Part shown: piece by piece, positions 45,104 to 56,619 of the stretch
Numbering within the stretch: the stretch's first letter is position 1
How the letters are laid out: each line of letters begins with the position of its first letter
NCBI GenBank assembly: GCA_032719365.1
Contig: CM064875.1
Location: 20,125,674-20,189,673, forward strand
Source: Prinsepia uniflora
Lineage: Eukaryota > Streptophyta > Magnoliopsida > Rosales > Rosaceae
DNA length: 64,000 nucleotides
Direction of reading: 5' to 3'
Notes under the pieces: generated by a model
Databases searched by the model: none
Told to the model about the DNA's origin: nothing
The model's input: only the letters and a program-made list of their open reading frames with translations
Position numbers and translations under genes: made by a program

Positions 45104-46300
45104 CACACACCACCCACCCCATACATGGTGGCACACACATCAAAATAGCACGAAATAAGAGGAGATAAGTACAGGTGTCACCATCACAATTACCTCTTAG
45201 TGTGAAAGTACCAAATGCCCTTCGAACTAAAATTACGAAAATACCCCTACTATTTTTAAACCCATAGTGAACTCATCCAACTTCTGATTTTGGCGTACTA
45301 CCTGTGTATGAACTCATGATCCCGAAACATACACAACAGTACCCACGAATAGTCCAAGTAAAAAGTCAACTTTTGATCACACCTGGGTTGTTGCCTTCTC
45401 GAACTATCAGATGATGTCCGCTCGATTACAAGTTAAAGAGTCGGAGTATGGTTGGCCACAATTTGGTCGGCCATGGTCTGGTCCGCTAGCCCTTTTCCTT
45501 AGCTCCACTCACGTATTACTCTGTCAGTACTTGGTTCTTAGCGTCGATCTTGGAATTTTGAGGTTTAAGCTCGGCCACCTCCCATAGTTGATCTTCCAAT
45601 GTTTGTCTGTAAGCATGGGGGGTCGTTGTCCAGAGAGTTCCTTTTGTAGGAAAGGGTGTGATTAAGCTCCCTTTCGTCTTGTTCATCCAAAATGTTGATG
45701 CAATAAATGAACCAACTTAGACTCACATCGCTGAGCTCCTTCGGCCACTCTTCTCATGGTGGCGGGAGCTGAAAAGAGGAAGTAAGAACAAAAGAACATC
45801 GGTGTGGTGCCGACCTAACTGTCTCCGAGGTCTAAGTAAGATTAAGTGCGGAGGATGCTGTTATAATTTAAGCAGCGTAAGGGCAAGACTGTTATTACCT
45901 TTTGGAGGGGAGACTCCCTTATATTTATAGTAGTATTGAATGTTGTTGGTGAAACAGTTTGATGTGGGATTAATGTCATTATTCAAGGGGCTAACGCGTG
46001 TCCTCATGTAGTCCTAAGTAATTTTTCCGAGTCAATTGACCCAACAGGAGCCGCATTTGTGGCCGTGGACAGGGTTGGCCGAGCATGATATAGACCAATC
46101 AAATGTGCTTGGCCTGGTCGTCTTGTGTTGTATTAAGTTTGGTCTTGTATGTTCAGTCTAGCTGAGGGCTTGGATTTTTCTTTAATGTGACTGCTCGACT
46201 TTTAATCAGGCTAACTAAATTAGGTACGAACAAACACAAAAATAGTTTAATAGTTTAAGCCACAATATATGCATACGAGCAAGGGTCGGTTAGGAAGTGT

Positions 46301-48000
46301 TGGTGAATAACACAAAATATTCGAAGTCCATAAAGACTCGAGTGGGTTGGGAGATTGGGCCTCATGAAGGAAAGAGGAATATTCATTAATCACACACTGT
46401 TTTTTATTTTGGTCAACTAATCAAACAAACTTCTGTGCATGAGATATCCTGATAGTTATACGTTTCTTACAACAATTCAACACATAGACCACCTAGGTTA
46501 ACTAAGAAAAGAAAGTAAAAATTTCAAAACTTATTACAATTAAGATAATACTTGTATTTTATCGTAATAGTATTTTCTTGTATCACTTATTTTGATTATC
46601 TAATTATTAATGTACATATATTATAATTGAACTGTTCAATTCTTAAATTATCATTTTAAGATCATTTTTGCATATAATTAGCATAATTAGAGATCATTTA
46701 GTCATTCATGTATATCAACTAAATGAACAGTTGGTCTTGAGAATTTTAATTATTATTAAAATTATTAATTATATATATAGACCAAATGAATTCCGATTTT
46801 GTTGATTTTTTATGAAAATGATTTTAACATAATGATTCAGAGAATGAACGGTTCTAATTATAATATATGTAATAAAAAAATCAAGAAATAAAAAAATAAT
46901 ATAAATATGAACCATTTAACTAGGATGTAATAAGTATTGACAAATAGGGCGTAAGGAAATCTTATGCATTTTGTGCTTCATACACCGGTACCTTTATATA
47001 GAGTAAAACGATAAACTTATTATTGCATGGTAATGTATGAACTTTTTTTTTCCTCAAAAATTAGGGGAGACATCTTGAATTTTCCTTATCGTTACCTGTT
47101 TGTTAGTTTTTTCAGTAAGTTTTAGCGTAGGGCTCTTTTAGAATGGACAATTTGACCATTTATTTCGTGAGTAGATGGTGCCTAATACTTCTCTCGATAA
47201 TAAGAATGTGGTGGCAGCCAATGATTGGCATAATCCTTGCATTAGTAAAACACTATAACCTATAAAAATTGGTTTCTTGTGTGTGCCACAAAACAGAAAA
47301 TGATATCTTGTTCCTTCTTGACTAACAGACAACGGCCAATATTGAAGGTATTAACATATTCATGACCAAAATTCCGGTTGAAGAGTTTGTTTATAGGACT
47401 AGTGGTACAGAGGGAGATTTCTACAAGTGTTAGTTTTTTAATACTATATCATTGGTTGGATTCTGGACCAAAACCATATCCAAGGGTATGAATTATTGAT
47501 CGCCAGACATTAATAATCCCTTGACTGAATGGATTATGACTTATGAATTTTGCGATAACGCTAACCAACTGGCTAGCCATTTGCTGATATAATCAAACAT
47601 GATAATGCGGTGATAATGGAGGGTGTATGTCGGTATGTGGTGTTAGAGAAGCATAATAAAGAGTCAGAGTAAAGACCAGTTCTCTCCTCCACTCCAAATC
47701 GATTAAAGTTGAAAGTCGAAGGTTGAATGGAAAGGCTATCACCAATTATCAATGGCTGCAGTCAACGCTGGTTTGCTTTACAGTGCTGCCTAATAAACTA
47801 ATAATTATAGCTGTATTATTTTTCCTCCAATAAAAAATCAAAGACCAACATTTTCTACGACCATTCCAAGTCTGTGTCCCTTGGAGACTTTCAAACCCAA
47901 CAAACATAGAAAAGAGCCACACTTTACATATAAAAATGAAGAAATAAAACCCACTAACCACCCAAAGCATCGATTCACGATTCAAAATATTTCAAACTCC
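46301..48000. other. Intergenic, AT-rich; no gene seen
   Basis: The block 46480-47120 is very AT-rich, with no convincing ORF or terminal repeats. It separates the retroelement nest from the heat-stress factor gene. Confidence 0.5.
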
Positions 48001-48628
48001 ATGCTCACACAAAGCCAGAACATTCAAACAAACTGATCCTTTCTTTGCTTTCTCTCCAAGTTGCGCGTTTAGATTGGGTCAGAAAGTCTCGAAGTCAAAG
48101 CTTTTACACGCACAAAACCCGACTTCCTTGATCCCTCTCACAATCTTAGTTGATTTGATCTCCTCTGCTTGTATAATTCACAGCCCACTTGCTCGGATTG
48201 GCCTAAATCCTTCATTTTTATTGTTTCTTTGATTTTGGCTTCATTTCAGGCAGTCCCACTTTGGGTTGAGGAAGAAAGCAATTCCCTTTGGTTGGTTTGG
48301 AATCTTGACGGGTTTTAAATTCCCCAAAAAGCAGATTTGGATGCTAATTTTCTTTTAAATTAGTTTGGGAGGTTGAGAATAAAAATCAGAAGAAAATCCA
48401 GCTCTCATATTCTTTGGATTTGATGCTCAGAGGGTCTACTTGCTATTAGCTGATTGATTTTAGGTAAATTTCATTGCTTTGTCAATCTTGGATTGTGTGA
48501 ACTTCCAAATCCAACGTTTGTGGGTTTTGAAACTGGGATTGATTGAAGTTGAGAGTATATCTGATTCTAACCTAGTTTCCAAATTCTGATTGAATCTGTG
48601 ATTTTAAAGTTTGTGGGAGTTGCGAGTT
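48001..48628 (+). promoter_or_regulatory. Promoter / 5' UTR region of the heat-stress factor gene
   Basis: This is upstream DNA of the ATG at 48629. A single inverted GAA-CA-TTC pair lies at 48018-48025, a minimal heat-shock-element-like dimer. The segment 48040-48628 is pyrimidine-rich then T-rich, like a plant 5' UTR. A gattttag|gtaaat motif near 48463 could start a 5' UTR intron. The transcription start cannot be placed. Confidence 0.3.
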
Positions 48629-51600
48629 ATGGATGGTTCTCAAGGTGGTTCAAATGCACCAGCACCTTTTCTTACAAAAACTTATGACTTGGTGGATGAC
48701 CCTTCGTCCAACCATGTCGTGTCTTGGAGTGAAACTGGTTGCAGTTTTGTAGTTTGGGATCCCACAGAGTTCGCCAAAGAAATGCTTCCCATGTATTTCA
48801 AGCACAACAATTTTTCGAGTTTCGTCAGACAGCTTAATACATATGTGAGTTTGTTTGGCGTTTCTTTACTTATGAAGCAGTTTATTGATTTCAATTTGGC
48901 TGTCTTACTGTTTTGTTTTGTTTTGTCGGTTTGCAAAATTATCCATTTTTAGACTCAACATGTAACTGTTATAGCTTAGATTCAACCTGTAATTTGGCAG
49001 TTTTTATGTTCAGTTAGAAATTTCTTGTGAATTTTCTTGTTTGCACATGCTTCGTACTTGTAGATGCCATGTTCTTAGGAGTGTGTTTGGACGAAAGATT
49101 TCTAGTTTAATGAAAATTTATAAATTTCATAATTTGCAATTCTATATTTACAATTTCCCGATTTGTAAATTCTAGCCTTTAGATATCAATGTTAAAAATC
49201 ATGAGAATTACAATTTCACATGTTTCAACTCATTATTTGAAAAGTTCTATCTCTCTTGACATAATTTCAACTTATCATTCGAAATCCTCAAATCTTCCCA
49301 TATTTTCCTTTGGAAATTTACCAAATTCTGACTCAGTTTCCTAAACAAAGGAAAACTGATTTTCTGCTATCCAAATGAACTCTTTACACCAAATGACCTG
49401 TTTATTTATTGAAGCCAAGTGTTTCTTTACTTTTGAAGCTATTGATTTACTTTCAAATTTTTGCCTTTTGTGGAAAACTGTGCATTCACAATTAACTTGT
49501 AATTTGTACATGTAATTACTTTTAGCGTCACGGGTTAAACTCTAATGAAGGACAGCTTAGTGGCATTATAAAGGTCAGAAATGACCAGTATTTTTCGGTT
49601 TTTATGTTCTGTATGAAATTCCTTGCCAAGTTTTGTACTTATATACGCTTTAGTGCCTTCTAAAATAGGAATGTTTTGTTTGGTTCTTTCAATCCTTGTC
49701 TTCAAAATCTTATATGGTTTGTCTTCTTGCCTTATCTTTTTCTAGAAAGGATGCAAAGGTGTTGTAACCAGGGTTTGTAACAAAAAAAATTCTAGGTTCT
49801 TTTAGCTTGTTTATCTCATGAACCCAATGTTGAGACCTCCTCCTAACTTAGTTGAGTTTGTAAAATAAAAGGGAAAATGTTTTTGGTTATGAGAAAAGTG
49901 GAATATGTCAGGGACCATGAACCACATGTACCTACTAGTCATAAATTCTTTACCTTTATGGTCCAAACAAATACAAGATTGTTAATTGGGGAAGGCAAGT
50001 ACCCGAAGTCTAAAGCTGCCGAATTATAAGGAAGCTGATCTTGGAGACAGCATCTAAAATGGCGGAGAACCTACTTTTGTAATTTGATCAATGTGACAAT
50101 TTAAAAGCCGTGCATGTGGGTGTGTTTATATAGATTTTAGGTAGGGTGGCTAGCTATTCAAGGTAGATTAGAGGATAAGTATTTTGGCGGATAAGGGATT
50201 AGTGTTGCCCTGCTACTGAAAATCTTAGGGACTTGCCTGAATTGAAGGGTTGCATCTTCAGTGCTGATAGAAAGTGTTCTTAATATGCAGGCATGTTTCC
50301 AACTTTCCATGGTTTTCTAAACAATTTAGGATGGGTTTTCATGTTATAGGCAAAAATATACTTCAGCTCTGACCTTTTATTCTTGCAGAAGAAACTAGAG
50401 AAGGTCATTCGGTTGGACGGTTAAGCGCTGAGATGTTTAATTCCTGAATTGGAATATTCACATTCACTTTGCAGATAAAAAGAAAGTGTTTACAGGTCTA
50501 AAACCTTTGTTAAATGCTGTCAGAATTTGTCTTAATTTTCTATTCTTAGAGAGGAAAATTCTAAGCTGTGATTCATTGGGCTAGTTATACCATGTGGTTG
50601 GGAATCAGAAAACTGCTTGAAGGAGAATATAAACCATCCCAGTATATTATGGGAGCTTGAAATAATGTATGATTGCATTAGTGTGTACCCCTTGATTTAT
50701 ACATATGTTGCACATTGTCGTGTTTGTTTAATGTAGCATTATCCATACACTTCCCCTTTCTTTTTTATGTATAGGCGTTTATTTTTGAGTTATTGATGTG
50801 TATATTTATGGCTGTTAATTGTTAAAATTTTGTGTTTTGTATGAGCAGGGGTTTAGGAAGATTGATCCTGAACAGTGGGAGTTTGCAAATGAGGAATTCT
50901 TAAGAGGTGGTCGACATCTGCTGAAGAATATTCACCGCCGCAAGCCAATTCACAGTCATTCCCTGCAGAATCACGAATACTCTTCAGCTCCTTTAAGTGA
51001 TGCAGAAAGAGAAGAATATGAGAAGAAAATCAATAAACTGAATCATGATAAAAGCTTGCTTGAGTTGGAGATACAAAGGCATCAAAAAGAGAATAAGGAA
51101 TTTGACTTGCAAATACAGCTATTACATGAACAACTGCAGAACATGGAAATCCGGCAGAGGCAATATACGGCCTTCTTGGGTCAACTGGTGCAGAGGCCGG
51201 GTTTTGCTTCTATACTTGTGCAACAGACAAAAATCCATAACAAAAAGAGGAGATTATTGAGTTCTAACCTCTTTCCTGATGACTTCAAGATGGAAGATTT
51301 GGATTTGAATTCGCAGAAAGAAAACCTCGGTTCAATTTCAACTCCCATAATGAAGTTGGACCAGTTTGAGAAGATGGAGTCTTCCTTAAACTTTTGGGAA
51401 GATTTTCTACATGGGATTGGGGAAGCAATGCCCGAAGAAGTGAATGATATTGGCCCATTGTCTCAGGCTTCTCCCATTATTGTTACCGATATACAAGACC
51501 CTAGCATGAATAGCTTGCCTTGCTCACCTAGATCCCGGTTATCTTCTCCAAGTTCAATGAATGCTCATTCGTCCCCAGAGATGGCTGGTTCTGCAAATCT

Positions 51601-51943
51601 TTTTGATATCCTTGCTATAACATCAACATATCCCAATGTGGATTTCAGGCCCAAGTCTTCAGGACTTGATATGAACTCTAAGCCCGATGCTCCTGCAGTG
51701 GAGGCCGAGGCCTCGAAAGAAAGGAACTCCGAGCCTTCTGGGACAAACGATGTGTTTTGGGAACAGTGCCTGACGGAGACACCTGGTTTAGATGATGCAC
51801 CGGAAGTTCAGTCAGATGGGAAGGATAGTGACGGTGGTGGAGTGAGTGATTCAAATTCAGGTGTTCAGAAAAAGCTTTGGTGGAACACAGGCAATGTAGA
51901 TAACTTTACAAGCCAAATAGGGCGCCTCACTCCAGCTACATAA
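48629..51943 (+). CDS. HSFA4: Class A4 heat-stress transcription factor (two exons)
   Basis: Exons 48629-48844 and 50849-51943 give 436 residues. A 2004-bp phase-0 intron (TAT|gtgagt ... gagcag|GGG) sits at the conserved HSF position inside the DNA-binding domain. Residues 13-105 form the domain (PFLTKTYDLV, FKHNNFSSFVRQLNTYGF, ending IHRRKP). HR-A/B coiled coil is about 122-192, with the insert typical of class A. A basic KKRR nuclear signal is at 204-207. AHA-type activator motifs are LNFWEDFL (252-259) and VFWEQCL (374-380). A C-terminal LWWN...IGRLTP segment resembles the A4 signature and export signal. HSFs are nuclear trimeric activators binding heat-shock elements; A4 members are linked to oxidative stress. 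The reading frame is intact. A5 is less likely given the C-terminus. Confidence 0.93.
48845..50848 (+). other. Intron of the heat-stress factor gene
   Basis: GT..AG borders, 2004 bp, AT-rich. A segment at about 49078-49385 starts gtgtgtttggacgaaag and ends with a loosely inverted catttggatagcag-like stretch, so it may be a small MITE; the evidence is weak. Confidence 0.85.
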
Positions 51944-52600
51944 TTTTCGGTTGACCCATATATGTATACTATTTAAACTTGTTAAGGTGGAATAACTTAG
52001 TCATGTATTTTCTAGCTTTTTTATAGCTCATTCTTGTGTTGCATATATTCTGGTGTAGCTTGGAATTATAGACATTCATTAGTTTTTGTATGTAAATGAT
52101 ATGAAAGGTTTAGGCAGTTTTTATAGCGCAATCCTTCCCTGAATCCATTTTTGTTTGGCTCTTAGGGGGCGTTGATGAGCAGCCTTGCCCTCCCTTATCT
52201 TTCGTACGTTTCTTGATTCATTCTAATCAAGTTCGAAATGGTCCACACTATTAATGGGCAGAGTCATATTGTATTTGTGTCATGTTATGAATTCTGTTTT
52301 ATCCTAATGCACTCAATCTGAATTCGGCCTATTTAATAATTGTGTCAAGAATATCCAACACATAGCCGATATGCTAATTGAATCAGGTAATCCATATATC
52401 GTATTTGATAAATTGGTCTAATTTAACATTCAATTGACTTGTAATCCATCTAATCTATTTAAACTATTTGACATTTTAAATTTCTACATTCATATAATAC
52501 ACCCTTCAAATTCAATTTTACTACGGAACCCCATCAATATATTAGGAATTCAAAAGTTTATTAATCTAAATAATCTTGAAATTATAAAATTTTAGAGAAA
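51944..52600 (+). other. 3' UTR and downstream spacer of the heat-stress factor gene
   Basis: After the stop at 51941-51943 about 200 bp look like 3' UTR, followed by AT-rich spacer. No ORF is seen and no exact poly(A) site can be called. Confidence 0.4.
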
Positions 52601-52780
52601 TAGTCTCTCAACTAAACCTCGAGTTTTGTAAGCGTCACTTAACTCAATTTTTTACATTTTTAATCATTTAACTTCAGCCAAATCAACACGATTAGTCCTC
52701 CGTTAAAATGGCTGACGGTTTCTATCAAAAACAGGGTCATTATGGTCCAAAAATGTGTATTGGCGCCAGGAAACAATGAA
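52601..52780. other. Possible Mutator-like element terminal region
   Basis: The phrases agtctctcaactaaacc, gtcacttaactcaa and ccgttaaaatggctgacgg recall terminal repeats of common plant Mutator-like elements. I could not find the matching opposite end near 58500-58700, so this is tentative. Confidence 0.25.
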
Positions 52781-52820
52781 CCAGCAAAGGAGGGAATTTT
52801 GGAGCCAAATTGGGGGCTAA

Positions 52821-52826
52821 TATAAA
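52821..52826 (+). promoter_or_regulatory. TATA box of the GRF zinc-finger gene
   Basis: tataaa is followed by a ctccctctctct stretch, 119 bp upstream of the ATG at 52940. Confidence 0.45.
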
Positions 52827-52939
52827 CTCCCTCTCTCTAACTTAACCGAATTAGAAGAAAGAAACAAGGAAAAAATAAAGAAAAACAAGAGAAGAAGAAG
52901 AAAAGAAGAATAAGAGAAAGAAAATAAGTTTCATTGGAG

Positions 52940-53076
52940 ATGTCTTCATCATCTTCATCGATTGGGGGTAGGCAATGACATTGAAGCAATGCAAGTGTGG
53001 TGACTTGATTAAACCCCACAGCTCATGGACCGATTTGAATCCTAAAAGAAGGTTTGAAACTTGTGAGAACAATCGA
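52940..53076 (+). pseudogene. GRF-type zinc-finger gene, broken first exon
   Basis: ATG 52940 begins a serine run (MSSSSSSIGG) typical of plant GRF zinc-finger proteins, then hits a stop. One frame away the sequence continues QCKCGDLIKPHSSWTDLNPKR and RFETCEN, which fits the CxC...SWT..NP.RRF..C pattern. It ends at a good donor, cga|gtaagt (53077). A single frameshift therefore separates start and zinc finger. No following exon is recognised; a minisatellite and the end of the transposase gene come next. GRF domains bind nucleic acid in other proteins; the role here is unknown. Confidence 0.5.
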
Positions 53077-53470
53077 GTAAGTAAACAGTTTTGAAATTTG
53101 TTGTTTGTGTATGTTGTTTTTTTTTATAATCCAAAATGCATTACAATCTCAAGATTCATTACAATCTCAAGAGGCATAACAACCTATCTCAAGATGCATT
53201 ACAATCCAAAGTGTTCAATTCAAAATACATTACAATGTCAAGGATTTCAAAACAAATTACAATGCTAAAGATTTCAAAAGATAGGACGAAGTAACAAAGT
53301 GAAGGCCGGTCTTCATATTTTCCATGGTTTATACATCTTTGCTTGAACACACAATCGGGGAGATGTTCTTAACACGGGCTGCGATGAAGGTTTTGCCTTA
53401 GAAGGTATGACTTACTGTGAAGCAGATTGTCCTGGTTTTCCCTAAAAAAAAATTAGAAAATAGCAAATTG

Positions 53471-53477
53471 ATGCGCA

Positions 53478-53524
<47 letters not shown>
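53471..53524. repeat. (GC)n(AC)n alternating purine-pyrimidine tract
   Basis: gcgcatgcgcgcgcgcacac is followed by a pure AC run to about 53522. Such tracts can adopt Z-DNA. Confidence 0.95.
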
Positions 53525-53526
<2 letters not shown>

Positions 53527-53530
53527 CAGT

Positions 53531-53860
53531 ATATACATACACATATCCCTAATAAAACAGAAAACAATTGTTTGAAGCACACACACCCATCAGTATACAA
53601 CAATATACATACACATATCCCTAATAAAATAGAAAATGGCAGTTTGAAGCACACACACATCAGTATACAGCAATATACATACACATATCCCTAATAAAAC
53701 AGAAAACAGAAAATGGCAGTTTGAAGTTGCTATGTCTTCACTAGTGCTATGCAATTTAGATACACATATCCCTAATAAAACATAAAGCAGAAAAGGAGAG
53801 GAAAGTAGTATACATACACATATCCCTAACAAAACAGAAAAAAGTATACAACAGTATACA
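53531..53860. repeat. Minisatellite with acatatccctaataaaacag core
   Basis: Five units start near 53541, 53613, 53683, 53763 and 53818 (spacing 55-80 bp). It lies in the apparent intron of the transposase gene, after its donor at 53868. Confidence 0.85.
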
Positions 53861-56619
53861 TTACTTACTTGTCGTGTTCTATGCAATGTAGATGCAATAG
53901 CTGGTTCTGATGCAACAAATGGTGTTCCTGGTTGTGATGAAGCTGCTCTGTCCATCCTCCATGTCCCCTGCCTCTTCCTCTCCCTTCACTAGTGCTAGCA
54001 TGTTGGTCCTAGTTATTATTACGGTGGAAAGAAGTCATAAATTTTTCAAATCATGCAAATAGATATGAACAATATGATGATGAGATACCTGAAAGGGAGC
54101 TTGAGAAGTTCCTTGGTGCCTTCTTTTACTATGGCCTTCTTGGACACATATAGATCATCTCATCTTGGACCATATTTTCCTTAACCTAACTAGAGATGGA
54201 TGATAGTTTGGTGGAATAGGGTTAGGAGGCACAGGAACAGGTACTTAAATCTCAACACCTTCTCTTCTTCTTGTCTTCTTGGGTCTTCCAGGTTGCTGCT
54301 TGTAAACTGGAGGTAGTATGCGAGACATGTTTGTTTTCTCCCATTAGTCTGAAGAGGAAACCGAGTATACCAAAGGAGTGTAAGCTTTCAAATATGCCTC
54401 CTGCTTATAGAAACCATGAACGTAGGCAAAAATGTTACGTTGTGCATAAACAATGCAGGAAATTGTGTTTGATCAAGGAATTCCACACAAGTCCCATCTT
54501 CTACAAGAACAAGTCTTCTTGTTCAAGTCCACATCAAATTCAGCACCATACATATGTGTGACTTGGTATATTCCCTATCCTGCCAACCTAGGAATACATT
54601 AATTATGCCTAAGCATATTCTGTTCCAAAATCTTGAGCACCCTAGGACCAACTAGATGCATCCAATCTCTACTAGCATTCCTTCTATTAGCCATTCTCAG
54701 CATCACATACGTTCTTATCTTGTCAAGGCATGTCAGTATGGGCTTATCTCTAGCTTCTATGATGCAGGTATTAAAACTTTCATACAAATTATTCAGCAAC
54801 AAATCACACTTAAACACAGTTCAAAAATGAGACCTACTCCAATTTTTTGCATATCTAGATGAAAGCCACTGCCACGTTGCTTCATCTATCAGCGTGCGTT
54901 TCTCCATCTCTGCTTCAAACTACGATAAGGTTGTTGCCTTAGCTGCTCCACACAAAAGCTCCTTCAATGCAAGGCCTAGATGAATTGCCCTAAATTTGTT
55001 GTATAGATGTCTAACACACATTCTATGTTCAATATTTGGAAACACACTATTAATGGTAGAAATTAACCCTTTTTGCTTGTCATTAATGAAAACCCAAGCA
55101 TTCTCATTTTCTATCTTAAGATCATCCTTCAAAATACCCTAAAACCACTTCCAAGAATTTTTTTTCTTTAATCTCCACAACAGCATAAGAAATTGGGAAC
55201 ATTCTATTATTCCCATCTACCTCAATAGCTGTCAAAATCTATCCTGGGAAGGGTCATTTTAGATGGCATCCATGTAAACCAATTACAGATCTACATCCTT
55301 CTAAAAATCCTTGCTTACATCCACCCAAACACACATAGATCCTTTGAAAAATAGGTTGATCACCCTGCAACTCAGTTATAATAACCACCATACTACCCTT
55401 GTTAACTGACTTCAAAATTACAGCGTAGTCCTATAACTTGGCATATTGCTCTATGTAGCTGCCTTCCACTAACTCTTTGGCCAGTTTCCTAGCTCTATAT
55501 GTCTAAGTCCTGGTAACATTTAGCCTAAACTGTTCTCGAACCTCTCCTTCACATTATGTCACTTCCCAGTTTGGTGTTCTCTTGAACTTATTTGAAAACC
55601 TCTCTAACATCCATCTGGCATTAGCATATTTGATCTTATCAACCCTTAAACATTCATGCTCTAACTGAAGCGTCGTAATTGCAAATGTCTCCTCATCTCG
55701 ATCAATCTTGGAACCTAGTATAACAAAAGGGTACAGGTTCGCATTCCCTACACACTTTGCTCTAGCTCTTTTCTTGTCATTCTTCACTAGCACAACTTTC
55801 TTCCCATGAAAAATGGCATATCCTTCATAGCTTCCTTAAGTTCTTTCCTACTAGAAAATTTCATGCCCAATCTGAACTCTGGGTTTCTAAGGTTTGTTGG
55901 TTGCCTATATTGCTTCATAGAGCTATTTTTCCAGGAAATCCTTCTAGACCCCTTCCTTCTGTTTGTTATTATTGGTTCTTCATATTCATTATCATTGTCT
56001 GATTCACCACCAAATGGTATCTCCCCTCTAGGATCTACAGAGAGACCCTCATCTTTATTTCCTACTGCATGTTTATGTAACTAAGGTTCTTCATTACCTG
56101 CTGCTTGTTTCTACGACTACTCTTCATTGTAGAGGGATCATCATCTTCATTTCCCGATGCCTGTTTCTACAACTCAAGTTATTCATTATCTGCTACCTGT
56201 TTTTACAACTCTTCTTCATTGTAAGCTACCTATTTCTTCAAATCAGGTTGTCCCTTACCATTACCATTTTCATGTCTAGGGCCTTTATAATCCAATTCAT
56301 TATTACTAACCCCATAATCAGAGTCTTCAAAAAACTGAGCTTCTTATCAGCTTGTGCATTAACCTCATCTTCTGTTTCAGCTTGTGCATTAACCTCATCT
56401 TCTGGTTTAGCTTCATCTCCAACATCATCACCTCTCATACTTTCCCAATATACATCAAAGTCTTCATGCATAATTGTGTTCTTATCAGTCCAATTGTGAA
56501 AATACAGTTCAATTACCCTATCATCTGACCTTCTTTCTACCAACCTAGAGATACAACTATTATCTACAACCTCCTTAATTAATCTTTCACCTTTCTCACA
56601 AACCATATAAAATATTTTT

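Larger units (their letters stand above)
43190..45381 (-). mobile_element. Solo LTR S2 (minus strand) inserted near the Tat-like gag
   Basis: On the plus strand it begins tgacaggacccg (43190) and ends gatcaca (45381), so on its own strand it runs TGTGATC...GTCA, 2192 bp. The flanks are cctag (43185-43189) and cctgg (45382-45386), a TSD with one mismatch. It holds the whole leader layout on the minus strand: TATA-like (TA)n at 45083-45103, GA-rich leader, strong 5' splice site gag|gtaagt at 44770, the GC-rich cluster, a 61-nt micro-exon and the complementary intron-2 arms. The usual TGTAACRACCC start is absent, so its 5' end may be degraded. Confidence 0.7.
33861..46300 (-). mobile_element. 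Decayed Tat-lineage Ty3-gypsy retrotransposon
   Basis: Minus-strand gag (about 43184-42190), RNase H (about 42165-41940) and integrase (about 41500-40662 and 38433-38275) are recognisable through many stops and frameshifts. Protease and RT are missing. The right part (45387-46300) may be 5' LTR/leader; a minus-strand TATA-like ctataaatataagg lies near 45920. On the left are an ORF on the opposite strand and a tandem repeat. Extra ORFs after integrase, sometimes antisense, and 3' tandem repeats are known for the Tat/Grande/Ogre group. Neither terminus is defined. Confidence 0.65.

Noticed and set aside
48018..48025. Heat-shock element upstream of the heat-stress factor gene
   Set aside because: There is only one GAA-nn-TTC pair and no third module, which is expected often by chance in AT-rich DNA.
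49078..49385. MITE in the heat-stress factor intron
   Set aside because: The terminal similarity is loose and no clear target-site duplication was found.
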